Assembly (NCBI GenBank): GCA_963763955.1
Contig: CAVXQP010000016.1
Coordinates: 186,001 to 250,000, forward strand
Length of the DNA: 64,000 nt
Source: DASUPK01 sp963763955
GTDB lineage: Bacteria; Actinomycetota; Thermoleophilia; Solirubrobacterales; 70-9
Direction of reading: 5' to 3'
Shown here: piece by piece, positions 51,884 through 60,850 of the stretch
Position numbering within the stretch: position 1 is the first letter of the stretch
Layout: every line of letters starts with the position of its first letter
The notes under the pieces: generated by a model
What the model was told of the DNA's origin: nothing
Database searches by the model: none
What the model saw: only the letters and a program-made list of their open reading frames with translations
Program-made: the position numbers and the translations under genes

Positions 51884-53216
51884 CTAGAGCGGCGGGATGT
51901 TCTGGTTCCGGTGGAGGACGTTGCCCGGGTCGTAGCGGGACTTCAGGGCCCGGAGGCGGTCGAAGGACTCGGCGCCGTAGGCGGCCCGGACGCGCTCGAG
52001 CGGCTCGTCGGCCTGCATGTAGTTGGCGTAGCCGCCGCTGACCGCCCAGGGCTCAATCGCCGCGGCCGTCTCGCGGGCCCAGGCGATCGTCTCGTCGTCC
52101 TGGGACGGCGTCGAGCCAGGACGCCATCACGCTGATGTTGAAGGCCGCGTCGCGGTAGCCGAGCGCCGCGCTCGCCGGGTCGACGTCCTTGGGAGCGCCG
52201 CGCAGCGACTCGATCAAGATGCCGCCGGGGGGGCGGCCGAGGGCGAGGATGCGATCGAGGAGCTCGTCGATCAGCTCGTCCGGGAGCTCGGTGACGAAGT
52301 GGCCCTTCCAGTAGTTGCGGTCGACGCCGTAGCCGGGGTTGAAGACGAGCTGCTGGTCGAGGAACCCCTGTCGGCGCACCGTGTCGTTGACCAGCCCCGG
52401 CGCGGAGCGAAGCGCCCGTAGCTCCTCGGTCTCCTCCTCCGGGCCGGTGTAACAGGGGACGACGACCAGCTCCGGCGCAAGGTCCTCCGTGGAGCCGAGC
52501 TGCGCCTGGATGCTGATCTCGTCGTCTGCGGCGGCGTCTACGTCCCGGAACGCGCGCAGCGCATCGCGGACTCCGTCGCCCTCGTACTCGAAGCCCCCGC
52601 CGACGACCGTCTCCAGCGGATGGAGCCGGAACTTGGCCCGGGTCACCACGCCAAAGTTGCCACCGCCGCCGCGCAGCCCCCAGAGGAGCTCGGCCTCGTC
52701 GTCGCCATTGGCACGGACCACCTCGCCCGCGGGGGTAACCAGCTCGGCGGCGATCAGGTTGTCGCAGGTGAGCGCGTGCTGGGCGGTGAGGTGCCCGATG
52801 CCGCCGCCGAGGGCGAGGCCTGTGACCCCGGTCGAGCCGACCACGCCGCCCGGCGTGACCAGCCCATGGGCCTGGGTCGCGGCGTCGAAGTCGGACCAGG
52901 TGGCGCCGCCGCCGGAGATCGCAAGCCGCGCCTCCGGATCGACCTCGACCGCCCGCATCCGGGTGAGGTCGATCACCAGCCCGTCGTCGACCGCGCAATG
53001 CCCGGCGGGGTTGTGGCCGCCGCCCCGGACCGCCACCTCGAGATCGTTGGCCTGGGCGAAGGCGAGTGCCGCCGCCACATCCTCCGCGTCGACACAGCGC
53101 GCGATCGCAGCAGGGTGGCGGTCGATCAGCAGGTTGAAGCAGGTGCGCGCCCCCTCGTACTCGCGGTCGCCCGGCTCGAGAACGTCCCCCTTCAGGGATT
53201 TCTGCAGCTCTTTCAC
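51884..53216 (-). pseudogene. FAD-linked oxidase (berberine-bridge type), one frameshift
   Basis: The protein begins KELQKSLKGDVLEPGD and shows PCMH-type FAD-binding segments VAVRGGGHNPAGHCAVDDGLVIDLTRM and GVTGLALGGGIGHLT. Before the C terminus one extra base near 52100-52105 shifts the frame; the BBE tail then runs from ETIAWARETA to RYDPGNVLHRNQNIPPL and stops at 51884. Repair gives about 443 residues. It is a paralogue of the intact gene at 55746. GTG start at 53216 lacks a clear SD. Confidence 0.75.
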
Positions 53217-53302
53217 GTGGAGAAAGACCGCGTGAACCTAGCGAACTCATCGCCTCGGCACCGAATTTCGGCCGGGCTCGTTCACACCCTAACCTCGGTG
53301 AG

Positions 53303-53875
53303 GTGAAGGAGATCCTCGTCCCACCGCTGCGGGCCGCCGCCGTGGCCGCCTTCATCGCCGGGCTGCTCCTGCTGTTCTTCAACCCGCCGTCGTTCGCCCA
53401 CGTGGGCGGGCTGGTGACGATCGGCGTGGGGGCTCTCGCGATCGTCCTGCTCACCGCCTGGCTCACCGTGGCGATGATCGGCGAGGAGATGCCCGAGCCC
53501 GAGTTCCGGCGTCTCGTCGACCGCAGCGAGGCGCTCGCAACCCTGCCGCCGCCGGATTACCCGCCAGGCGAGTTCGACCTGCTGGTGATGGAGGCGATCG
53601 ACAACCTGCCACCCCAGTTTCAGCGGCTGCTGGCGGACACGCCGGTCGTGATCTCCAATCTCGGCGACGAACACCGGGCCTACGGCATGTACATGGGCGG
53701 CACGGTCGCCCGCGACATCTATCCCGACCGAATCATCATCTACCAGGACACCCTGGAGCGCGACTTCGGGCACGATCCGGCGCTGCTGCGAGCGCAGGTC
53801 GAGCGGGTGGTGCAGCACGAGCTCGCCCACCACCTCGGCTGGAACGAGGCCGGGGTGCGCGACCTCGGCCTCTGA
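53303..53875 (+). CDS. Membrane-anchored metallopeptidase (zincin_1 family)
   Basis: A 190-residue protein. Two N-terminal membrane helices (about residues 9-28 and 38-58) are fused to a minimal gluzincin-like domain of PF06262: FDLLVMEAIDNLPPQFQRLL, YMGGTVARDIYPDRIIIYQDTL and the zinc motif VQHELAHHLGWNE. The standard family is about 120 residues and cytosolic, so the membrane anchor is an added feature. TAACCT seven bases before the GTG start suggests a leaderless transcript. Confidence 0.84.
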   Translation: MKEILVPPLRAAAVAAFIAGLLLLFFNPPSFAHVGGLVTIGVGALAIVLLTAWLTVAMIGEEMPEPEFRRLVDRSEALATLPPPDYPPGEFDLLVMEAIDNLPPQFQRLLADTPVVISNLGDEHRAYGMYMGGTVARDIYPDRIIIYQDTLERDFGHDPALLRAQVERVVQHELAHHLGWNEAGVRDLGL

Positions 53876-53936
53876 CTAAGCCCACGCTGGTCTCGAACTT
53901 CATGACATCGGCCTCTCCGTGCAGACTACGCCGAGC

Positions 53937-55049
53937 ATGGCCTCGAATCGAATCCAGCCGACCGACAAGTTCCGCATCCTCTGCGTCGACGGCGGCGGCA
54001 TCCGCGGCCTGATCCCGGCGCTGGTAATCGCCGAGCTCGAGCGCCGGATCCAGGCCAGGACAACCCCGCAAGCCCGCATCTCGGACTACTTCCACATGTT
54101 CGCCGGGACCTCGACCGGTGGGCTGGTCGCCCTCAGCCTGACGGCGCCGGACCCGGACAAACCCGGGCGGCCGGCGGTCAGCGCCGATCTGCTGGCGCGC
54201 TTCTACACCGAGGACGGGCCGAAGATCTTCCACCGCAGCGTGTGGCAGAAGCTGATCACGCTCTGGGGCTGGCTCGGCCCGAAGTACACGCACGGCCCGC
54301 TCGAGAGCGCTATCGAGAACCGCCTCGGGACGACCCACATCCAGCACGCGCTCCGGGAGCTGGTCGTCACTTCCTACGACATGACCAACCGCCAGCCCTA
54401 TTTCTTCAAGCGCTGGCGCGCCCGGGAGGATCCCGAAGGTGACCGCAATCGGCCCATCGCCGACGCCGGCCTCGCCACGTCGGCCGCCCCCACCTACTTC
54501 CCTTCACACGAGCTCGACGGGCTCGCGCTCGTCGACGGCGGCGTATTCGCCGCGAACCCGGTGATCGTCGCCATCGTCGAAGCCCTGAAGCGTTTCGGCG
54601 ACGACCCCCACCACCTCGACCAGGACGACCTGCTGGTGGTCTCGATCGGCACCGGCCTGCACGAGGACGGCTATCCGCAGGAGAAGGTCCGCCGCTGGGG
54701 CAGGCTGGGCTGGGTCCTGCCCCAGAAGGGCGAGCCGCCAATCCTGGGCGCGACGCTCGGCGGTGCCGCGGACGGGGCCGATCACTGGGCCCACACGCTC
54801 CTCAACCATCCCGGCGATCCTCACATCCAGCAAGCCGACCTCGGCCACGGCCCGCGCTACTTCCGCCTGCAGGTGCCGCTCGCCAAATCGGTCCCGCTGG
54901 ACGACGCCAGCCGGCGGACCCTGACCGAGACGCTCCCCGGGTTAGCCGAGCAGCTGATCCGATCGCACGAGCCCGAGCTCTCGGAGATCGTCGAGCGGCT
55001 GCTCCGATTCAAGCCGCTGCCCTACGACCCAGCGCCGGCGATCAGCTAA
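53937..55049 (+). CDS. Patatin-like phospholipase family protein
   Basis: A 370-residue protein with the patatin catalytic dyad: oxyanion motif DGGGIRGLIPAL near residue 20, nucleophile elbow FAGTSTGGLVAL near 58 and the Asp in LALVDGGVFAANP near 203. It should hydrolyse acyl esters of lipids. The ATG at 53937 is preferred; GTG 53919 adds six residues. No signal peptide, so it likely acts in the cytosol or is released by lysis. The neighbour upstream is unrelated. Confidence 0.9.
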   Translation: MASNRIQPTDKFRILCVDGGGIRGLIPALVIAELERRIQARTTPQARISDYFHMFAGTSTGGLVALSLTAPDPDKPGRPAVSADLLARFYTEDGPKIFHRSVWQKLITLWGWLGPKYTHGPLESAIENRLGTTHIQHALRELVVTSYDMTNRQPYFFKRWRAREDPEGDRNRPIADAGLATSAAPTYFPSHELDGLALVDGGVFAANPVIVAIVEALKRFGDDPHHLDQDDLLVVSIGTGLHEDGYPQEKVRRWGRLGWVLPQKGEPPILGATLGGAADGADHWAHTLLNHPGDPHIQQADLGHGPRYFRLQVPLAKSVPLDDASRRTLTETLPGLAEQLIRSHEPELSEIVERLLRFKPLPYDPAPAIS

Positions 55050-55103
55050 GAGCCCTCTCATCCGGCGCTTAGAACGGCCTGAGCGCGGCGCGGGATCATC
55101 TCG

Positions 55104-55736
55104 ATGATGGAGACGTATGCCGGCACCGGGCGATCGGTCGCCCGCACGCATCGCGACCGCTTCGGCGGCACCGAGGGCAACGAGATCCTCACCGCCGCCA
55201 TCGGCGCGATCCTCACCATCCTGTTGCTCGCCGAGGGGATCACGATCATCCGGATGGGTGGCCTGGTCAGTGTCCACATGTTCGTCGGGCTGGTGCTCAT
55301 CCCGCCGATCCTGCTCAAGCTGGCGAGCACCGGCTACCGATTCATCCGCTACTACAGCGGCGCGCGGCCCTACCGCCGGAAGGGGCCGCCGGCGCTGCCG
55401 ATGCGGTTGCTCGCGCCGGTCCTGGTGATCACCACCGTCGGAGTCTTTGCCACCGGCGTCTGGCTGCTGCTGCTCGGCCACAAATCCGACCAGATGCTGC
55501 TGCTGCACAAGGTCTTCTTCATCGTCTGGGGCGTCGTCTTCGGAGTCCATTTCCTGGTCTACGCTCCGCGCGTGCTCCGCTCGGTGGGCAGCGACTGGGG
55601 CTCGGCTCGGCGCCGGGCTGTTCCCGGGACCGGCCCGCGCGGGATGCTCATCGCGGCGTCGCTGGGCACCGGCGTGGCGCTCGCCCTGTCGCTGGTGAGC
55701 ACCATCGGCGGCTGGCACGCCGGCCCCGGCGGCTGA
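55104..55736 (+). CDS. Five-helix membrane protein, cytochrome b561-like or DUF4405-like
   Basis: A 210-residue protein with about five predicted helices. Conserved His occur in VSVHMFVGLVL, LLLHKVFFIVWG and VFGVHFLVYAPRV, positions that could ligate heme in cytochrome-b561-type folds, but I cannot place the full heme set. An Arg/Gly-rich loop follows helix 2. ATG 55104 and 55107 are both possible. No clear operon. Confidence 0.62.
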   Translation: MMETYAGTGRSVARTHRDRFGGTEGNEILTAAIGAILTILLLAEGITIIRMGGLVSVHMFVGLVLIPPILLKLASTGYRFIRYYSGARPYRRKGPPALPMRLLAPVLVITTVGVFATGVWLLLLGHKSDQMLLLHKVFFIVWGVVFGVHFLVYAPRVLRSVGSDWGSARRRAVPGTGPRGMLIAASLGTGVALALSLVSTIGGWHAGPGG

Positions 55737-55745
55737 CTTGCCCGG

Positions 55746-57122
55746 TCAGGCCGGCGGGATGTTGTGGTTGAGCCGGAAGAGGTTGTCCCGGTCGTAGCGG
55801 CCCTTCACCTCTCGGAGCCGGTCCCAGGTCGCACCCGGGTAGGCCGCGCGGATCGTCGCCTCGTCCTCGTCGCCCATGAAGCCGACGTAGCCACCGGCAC
55901 CATCCCTTCCGAGGGACTCCGCCAGCCCATTCACCCAGGTGTCGTGGGTCTCCTTCTCCCCCTCGTCCGCGTACATCGCCGCGACGTTGACGAACAGCCC
56001 GCGATCGCGATGGGCGAAGGCGGTGGCGTCGTTCGGCACACGGCCGAGCCCGCCGCCGAGCACGCGCAGCTGGACGGACTTCATCATCGCCGTCGACTGA
56101 GGGAGCTGCTCGAGGATCACTTCCGCCGCCGCCGGCTCGAGCGAGTCTCCGAAGAAATTCGTCCCCGACGCGAAGCGCGCCTCCTGCTCCGGGCCCTCAT
56201 AGAGCTCCGGGTAGCGCATCGGACGCACCATGTCGGCGTAAGGCTCGGCGAGAGCGCGGAAGGGCGCGATCACGTCGTCACCCTGATCGACCGGGCCGAC
56301 GTAGGCCATCAGGCCAATCAAGATCGGCTTGCCGTGCGCCTCCTCGGGGATGAACGGCATCGGCGGCGCGAGCATCACGTTGGCGATGGTCGAGAGCTCC
56401 TCGGGTGCCTCCTTGGCCGCGTCGAGGAAGCCGGTGATCGTCTCGGGCGTCGCCGGCAGGATGAGCATCCCCCCGACGATCTCGGAGATCTCGTGCAGGC
56501 GGAACTGGAGGCGCGTGGCGACGCCGAAGTTGCCCTCGCCGCCTCGGATCGCCCAGAAGAGGTCGGGCTCGATGTCCTCGCTCGCCTGGACCACCTCGCC
56601 GTCGGCAGTCACCACCTCGGCGGCGAGCAGGTCGTCGATCGTCACCCCGTTCTTGCGGACGAGGAAGCCGACGCCGCCGGCCAGCGTGATGCCCCCGATG
56701 CCGACGGAGCCCGTGTCGCCGAGGCCCGTGACGAGCCCGTGCTCGCCAGTGGCCACGGTGTACTCGCCGGCGGTGATCCCGGCCTCGACCGAGGCGGTCT
56801 TGGCAGCGGCGTCGATCTCGAGGCCCTTCATCCCCGAGAGGTCGATGACGAGACCACCGTCGGTGGTCCCGTAACCCGCGCGGCTATGGCCGCCGCTGCG
56901 GACGGCGAGCTCGAGGCCGGCGTCGCGGGCGAGAGAGACGACACGGGAGACGTCCTCGGCGCCGGAGACCTTGGCGATCGCCACCGGCCGGCGGTCGTAT
57001 CCCTTGAAGAAGACCTGGCGGGCGTCGTCGTACGGCTGATCGTCCGGCGTAATCAGGGTCCCTTCGAGATCGGCGCGGAGACCGTCGATGGGCAGATCCT
57101 TGGTCTGTGGCTGCTGAGACAT
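55746..57122 (-). CDS. FAD-binding oxidoreductase (berberine-bridge type)
   Basis: A 458-residue flavoprotein. VAKVSGAEDVSRVVSLARDAGLELAVRSGGHSRAGYGTTDGGLVIDLS is the PCMH FAD domain; GGITLAGGVGFLVRKNGVTIDDLLAAEVVT and IRGGEGNFGVATRLQFRLH follow; the BBE motif NLFRLNHNIPPA ends the protein. The SGGHSRAG His probably binds FAD covalently. AAGGGGG lies eight bases before the ATG at 57122. It oxidises an unknown small molecule. It is divergent from the ArsR-type operon. Confidence 0.9.
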   Translation of the reverse strand: MSQQPQTKDLPIDGLRADLEGTLITPDDQPYDDARQVFFKGYDRRPVAIAKVSGAEDVSRVVSLARDAGLELAVRSGGHSRAGYGTTDGGLVIDLSGMKGLEIDAAAKTASVEAGITAGEYTVATGEHGLVTGLGDTGSVGIGGITLAGGVGFLVRKNGVTIDDLLAAEVVTADGEVVQASEDIEPDLFWAIRGGEGNFGVATRLQFRLHEISEIVGGMLILPATPETITGFLDAAKEAPEELSTIANVMLAPPMPFIPEEAHGKPILIGLMAYVGPVDQGDDVIAPFRALAEPYADMVRPMRYPELYEGPEQEARFASGTNFFGDSLEPAAAEVILEQLPQSTAMMKSVQLRVLGGGLGRVPNDATAFAHRDRGLFVNVAAMYADEGEKETHDTWVNGLAESLGRDGAGGYVGFMGDEDEATIRAAYPGATWDRLREVKGRYDRDNLFRLNHNIPPA

Positions 57123-57212
57123 CCGTGTACCCCCTTGAGGAGATTGACTTGTATTCGTTTGACGAGATCGACGTCTGGAATGTGACGCAACTACAACCGA
57201 TAACAGGCAGGT

Positions 57213-57232
57213 ATTCAACCATCTGGTTTAAT
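57213..57232 (+). promoter_or_regulatory. Putative ArsR-family operator
   Basis: ATTCAACC-ATCT-GGTTTAAT is a near-perfect inverted repeat (7 of 8 bases) that overlaps a TTTAAT -10-like box and ends nine bases before the ATG of the ArsR-family gene. Autoregulation by that repressor is likely. The divergent flavoprotein gene could share the control. Confidence 0.55.
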
Positions 57233-57241
57233 GGCGGCTCA

Positions 57242-57556
57242 ATGACCGGTGCGCAGCTCGACCGAACCTTCGCCGCACTCGCCGACCCGACCCGGCGGGC
57301 GATCCTGAAGCGCCTGTCTTCGGGCGAAGCCACCGTGAGCGAGCTCGCGGAGCCCTTCCCGGTCAGCATCCAGGCGGTCTCCAAGCACCTCAAGGTGCTG
57401 GAGCACGCCGGGCTGATCACCAGGGGCAGGACCGCGCAGCTCAGGCCGGCGCGGCTGAAGGGGACGCCGCTGAAGGAGGCCGCGGCCTGGATCGGCGACT
57501 ATCGGCGCTTCTGGGAGCGCGGCTTCGAGCGGATGGAGGATCGACTTGGTGGCTGA
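57242..57556 (+). CDS. ArsR-family winged-helix repressor
   Basis: A 104-residue protein: LDRTFAALADPTRRAILKRLSSGEATVSELAEPFPVSIQAVSKHLKVLEHAGLI is the usual ArsR helix-turn-helix, without the metal-binding Cys cluster. This variant pairs with AHSA1/SRPBCC proteins in actinobacteria (Rv2034-like), as here, where the next gene overlaps its 3' end. Likely a ligand-responsive repressor of its own operon. Confidence 0.88.
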   Translation: MTGAQLDRTFAALADPTRRAILKRLSSGEATVSELAEPFPVSIQAVSKHLKVLEHAGLITRGRTAQLRPARLKGTPLKEAAAWIGDYRRFWERGFERMEDRLGG

Positions 57557-58007
57557 CAACCCGGACATCGAGATGAGCTGGACCTTCGAGGCGCCCCGCG
57601 AGGAGGTCTGGCGCGAGTGGACCGAGCCCGAACGCTTCGCCGACTGGTACGGCGGGCCGGACTTCCCGATCCCACTCGACACGGTCGCGATGGACGTTCG
57701 CGAGGGAGGTAAGTGGAACCTCGTGATGATCGCCGGCCCGCGCGAGATCCACTGGGATGGCGAGTACATCGAAGTCAAGGAGCCCGAAAGGCTGGTCTTC
57801 ACGGTGTCCGACCAACCCGACGAGGACGTCTATGACCTGTGCACGGTCGTCCTCACCGACCTCGACGGCGATCGCACCGAGATGCTGTTCCAGCAGAGCG
57901 GCGGCCACATGTCCGCCGAGGCGTACCGGCGTGCGGCGCAGGGCTGGTCCGGATTCTTCGAGCGGATCGCCGAGCGACTTTCAAATCAAACAGGAGGAAA
58001 TGAATGA
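57549..58007 (+). CDS. SRPBCC/AHSA1 domain protein
   Basis: A 152-residue protein of the START-like superfamily: SWTFEAPREEVWREWTEPERFADWYGG, then MDVREGGKWNLVM, GEYIEVKEPERLVFTV and GWSGFFERIAERL. It forms a ligand-binding cavity, and ArsR-linked members are thought to bind the inducer. GTG 57549 overlaps the ArsR stop (TTG 57546 is also possible). The third gene overlaps its stop. Confidence 0.88.
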   Translation: MADNPDIEMSWTFEAPREEVWREWTEPERFADWYGGPDFPIPLDTVAMDVREGGKWNLVMIAGPREIHWDGEYIEVKEPERLVFTVSDQPDEDVYDLCTVVLTDLDGDRTEMLFQQSGGHMSAEAYRRAAQGWSGFFERIAERLSNQTGGNE

Positions 58008-58583
58008 GTGGGAAGGTCGTTGTGACCGAGTTCATGACCATCGACGGGGTCATCCAGGACCCTGGCGGCAGCGGCGAGTACGACCGCGGCGGCTGGAGCT
58101 TCGAGTACGACCGCGGCGAGGAGGGCGACAAGTTCAAGCTCGACGAGCTCAAGGCCGCCGACGCCCAGCTGCTCGGACGAATCACCTACGAGGGCTTCGC
58201 CAAGGCTTGGCCGACGATGGAGGACGACGCCGGCTTCGCGGACAGGATGAACGGCATGCCCAAGTACGTGGTCTCGACCACGATCAAGGATCCTGAGTGG
58301 GAGAACACGAAGGTGATCTCCGACAACGTCCCCGAGGAGGTCGCGAAGCTGAAGGATCAGTACCGAGGGCGACATCCTGATCGCCGGCAGCGCCAAGCTG
58401 ATCGCCACGCTGATCGAGAACGACCTGGTCGACGAGTGGCGGCTGATGGTCTTCCCCACCGTCCTCGGCCTGGGCAAGAGGCTCTTCCCGGAGGCGATCG
58501 ATCGCAAGAAGCTGAAGCTGACCGACGACAGGCCGCTCGGCCCTGACGGAATCCGGCTGCAGACCTACGAGCAGGCCGACTGA
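58004..58583 (+). pseudogene. Dihydrofolate reductase-like (RibD C-terminal) protein, one frameshift
   Basis: The N-terminal 118 residues (MSGKVVVTEFMTIDGVIQDPG to VPEEVAKLKDQY) fit the RibD_C/DHFR-like family common in actinobacteria. One extra C near 58363-58367 shifts the frame; the next frame continues EGDILIAGSAKLIATLIENDLVDEWRLMVFPTVLGLGKRLFPEA to YEQAD. Repair gives about 193 residues. The gene overlaps the SRPBCC gene by four bases and belongs to the ArsR operon. A sequence error seems likely. Confidence 0.74.
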
Positions 58584-58590
58584 CCCGGCA

Positions 58591-59523
58591 TCAGGGAATG
58601 AGGACGAGCTTGCCTCTCGCCCGGCCGTCCTCGAGGCGCTGATGCGCTTCTGAGGCCTGGGCGAGGGGAAAAGACTCATCGATCTCGACTCTGAGTTTTC
58701 CCTCGTCTGCGAGGCGCGCGAGCGACTCGAGCGCGCAATAGTCGGGCTCGACCTGGATTCCGCTGGCCCGCTTGCCCTGGTCCTGCGCGGCAGCTGCGAC
58801 GGTGTCGGAGACGCCGCCCGGCAGGACGATCAGCAGGCCCCCTTCGCGGAGGGTCTCGAGGGAGCGCAGCCCGTAGTCGTCCGTGCCGATCAGGTCCATG
58901 ACGAGGTCGACGTCGGAGACGACCTGCTCCCAGGGCGTGGTGGTGTAGTCGACGGGCTCGTCCACCCCGAGCTCGCGCAGGTAGTCGTGCTTGGGGGCCC
59001 GTGCGGTGCCGATCACATGAGCGCCGTGGGCCTTGGCGATCTGCACCGCCAGGTGCCCGACTCCGCCCGCCGCGGCATGGATCAGGACCCGGTCGCCCTC
59101 CCCCACGCCGGCGATGTCGACGAGCGACTGCCAGGCGGTGAGGCCGGCCAGGGGCAGGCCGGCCGCCTGCTCGTCCGTGAGCACGTCCGGGGTGCGGGCG
59201 AGCTGGCGGGCGGGCGCGGTGACGAACTCGGCGTAGGCGCGGGCGAGCCGGGGAAACCAGGGCATGCCGAAGACCCGGTCACCGGGGGCGAAGCGGGTCA
59301 ACGATCGGGAGATCTCCTCGACCACCCCCGCGACGTCCCAGCCGAGGATGATCGGCGGCTCACCCACCACCTTCGGGTTGCCGCCGTAGAGGCGCGTCTT
59401 CCAATCGACCGGGTTGATGCCCGCTGCGGCGACCCGGACCAGCACCTCGGTCTGGACCGGCTCGGGGCGGTCGACCTCTCGCAGCTCGAGCACCTCCGGG
59501 CCGCCGGGCTCGCGCATCACCAC
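58591..59523 (-). CDS. NADP-dependent quinone oxidoreductase (zinc-less MDR family)
   Basis: A 310-residue MDR-family reductase: VLVRVAAAGINPVDWKTR, LGWDVAGVVEE, AAGLPLAGLTAWQSLVD, HAAAGGVGHLAVQIAKAHGA (NADP loop) and EGGLLIVLPGGV. It lacks the catalytic zinc ligands, as in QOR. The start could be GTG 59523 or ATG 59517. It starts six bases after the PPOX gene's stop, so both are probably co-transcribed. Hydride transfer to quinones or enones is the likely reaction. Confidence 0.88.
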   Translation of the reverse strand: MVMREPGGPEVLELREVDRPEPVQTEVLVRVAAAGINPVDWKTRLYGGNPKVVGEPPIILGWDVAGVVEEISRSLTRFAPGDRVFGMPWFPRLARAYAEFVTAPARQLARTPDVLTDEQAAGLPLAGLTAWQSLVDIAGVGEGDRVLIHAAAGGVGHLAVQIAKAHGAHVIGTARAPKHDYLRELGVDEPVDYTTTPWEQVVSDVDLVMDLIGTDDYGLRSLETLREGGLLIVLPGGVSDTVAAAAQDQGKRASGIQVEPDYCALESLARLADEGKLRVEIDESFPLAQASEAHQRLEDGRARGKLVLIP

Positions 59524-59528
59524 CGCCC

Positions 59529-59987
59529 TCAGAGGCTCACCTCGACGCGGTGATCGTGCTCGTCGAGAGCGAAGGTGGCCTCGGCGGTCGCCTGGTAGAG
59601 GCGATGGCGGGCCGGCGGGCTGACGTCCTCGACGGTCACCTCGTCGCCACCGTGGCCCACCGAGCGCTGGGAGAAGATCTCGATCCCCTCGACGGTCTCG
59701 TGAGCGGGCAGCTCCCGGGCGACGCCGAGCACATAGACGCCCTGGCCGGTATTGATCGGCACAGAAGTGTCGAAGATCACGATGCCGACCTCCCGCCGGT
59801 CCCGCAGGTTGATCGAGTGCGTGGCGTCGGGCTCCGACATCCAGAAGAAATCCCGGTAGTCGCGATGGGCGAAGTAGACCGGCGAAACCCAGGGCTGGCC
59901 GGTGCGGTCGGCGGTCGCGAGCACCATGTAGAGGCGCTCGTCGACGATCTCCCTGGCGGTTGCGGCGAAGCCGTTTTCGTCGTTCAT
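59529..59987 (-). CDS. Pyridoxamine 5'-phosphate oxidase-like (split barrel) protein
   Basis: A 152-residue protein: AREIVDERLYMVLATADRTGQPWVSPVYFAHRDYRDFFWMSEPDATHSINLRDRREVGIVIFD matches the flavin/F420-binding split-barrel family. ATG 59987 is preferred; upstream start codons encode a few residues only. It may bind FMN, F420 or heme. Followed directly by the quinone oxidoreductase gene. Confidence 0.86.
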   Translation of the reverse strand: MNDENGFAATAREIVDERLYMVLATADRTGQPWVSPVYFAHRDYRDFFWMSEPDATHSINLRDRREVGIVIFDTSVPINTGQGVYVLGVARELPAHETVEGIEIFSQRSVGHGGDEVTVEDVSPPARHRLYQATAEATFALDEHDHRVEVSL

Positions 59988-60028
59988 GGCGCGCAGTATC
60001 CCCATTCTCGGCGATAGGCTCGATCGCC

Positions 60029-60832
60029 ATCGAGGTCAGGCACCTCAACTGCGGCACGATGTGCCCGAGGGGAGCGCGTCTGCTTTCCGGCCACGGCGGC
60101 CTCGTGGAGCCGACGAAGATCGTCGCCCACTGCCTGCTGATCGAGTCCGACGGGGAACTCGTCCTCGTCGACACCGGATTCGGACTGGGCGACTGCTCGG
60201 ATCCAAGGCGGCTGGGCCAGCCCTTCCGTGCTCTGGTCAGGCCGATCTGCGATGAGGGCGAGTCGGCGATCCGCCAGATCGCGGCACTCGGTCATGATCC
60301 CGCGGACGTCCGGCACATCGTCGCCACCCACCTCGATCCCGACCACGCCGGCGGCATCGGGGACTTCCCGGACGCCCAGATCCACGTCTTCGCCGCCGAG
60401 CTGGCGGCGGCCAAGTCGCCGCCGCTCCTGGAGCGCAGCCGCTACGTCAGCGCCCAGTGGGGCGAGCACCCGATCTGGGTCGAGCACGGGGTCGGGGGCG
60501 ACAGCTGGTTCGGCTTCGAGAGCATCCGCCTGCTTCCCGGCCTGGACGCGGAGATCGCGATGATCCCCCTCCCCGGCCACACGGCCGGCCACTGCGGCGT
60601 CGCGATCAACACGCCAGACGGCTGGCTCCTCCACTGCGGCGACGCGTTCTTCTTCGCGGGTGAGATCGAGACTCCACGGCGCTGCCCGCCGGGCCTGCGC
60701 TTCTTCCAGACGCTCAACCAGCACGACGGGAAGGCGCGCCACCGCAACCAGGAGCGGCTGCGGGAGCTCCAGCGCGTCCACGGCGGCGACGTGAGTCTCC
60801 TCTGCTCGCACGACCCACAGATGCTGCAATGA
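60029..60832 (+). CDS. MBL-fold hydrolase, N-acyl-homoserine-lactonase-like, non-canonical start
   Basis: About 267 residues. Metal motifs are complete: HLDPDHAGG near 99, LPGHTAGHCG near 187, CGDAFFF near 210 and CSHDP at the end. VRHLNCGTMCP near the N terminus is typical of AiiA-type proteins. The family start falls on an ATC (60029) with no ATG/GTG/TTG nearby; TTG 59960 is an upstream option that overlaps the divergent gene. Could quench homoserine lactones or open other lactones. Confidence 0.82.
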   Translation: MEVRHLNCGTMCPRGARLLSGHGGLVEPTKIVAHCLLIESDGELVLVDTGFGLGDCSDPRRLGQPFRALVRPICDEGESAIRQIAALGHDPADVRHIVATHLDPDHAGGIGDFPDAQIHVFAAELAAAKSPPLLERSRYVSAQWGEHPIWVEHGVGGDSWFGFESIRLLPGLDAEIAMIPLPGHTAGHCGVAINTPDGWLLHCGDAFFFAGEIETPRRCPPGLRFFQTLNQHDGKARHRNQERLRELQRVHGGDVSLLCSHDPQMLQ

Positions 60833-60850
60833 GTTAGAGGAGGTCAAGCG

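Noticed and set aside
49934..52135. A 733-codon plus-strand frame opposite ftsH
   Set aside because: FtsH on the other strand has all AAA and zinc motifs; the antisense product has no recognisable domain and repeats Asp/Arg/Val-rich codon shadows.
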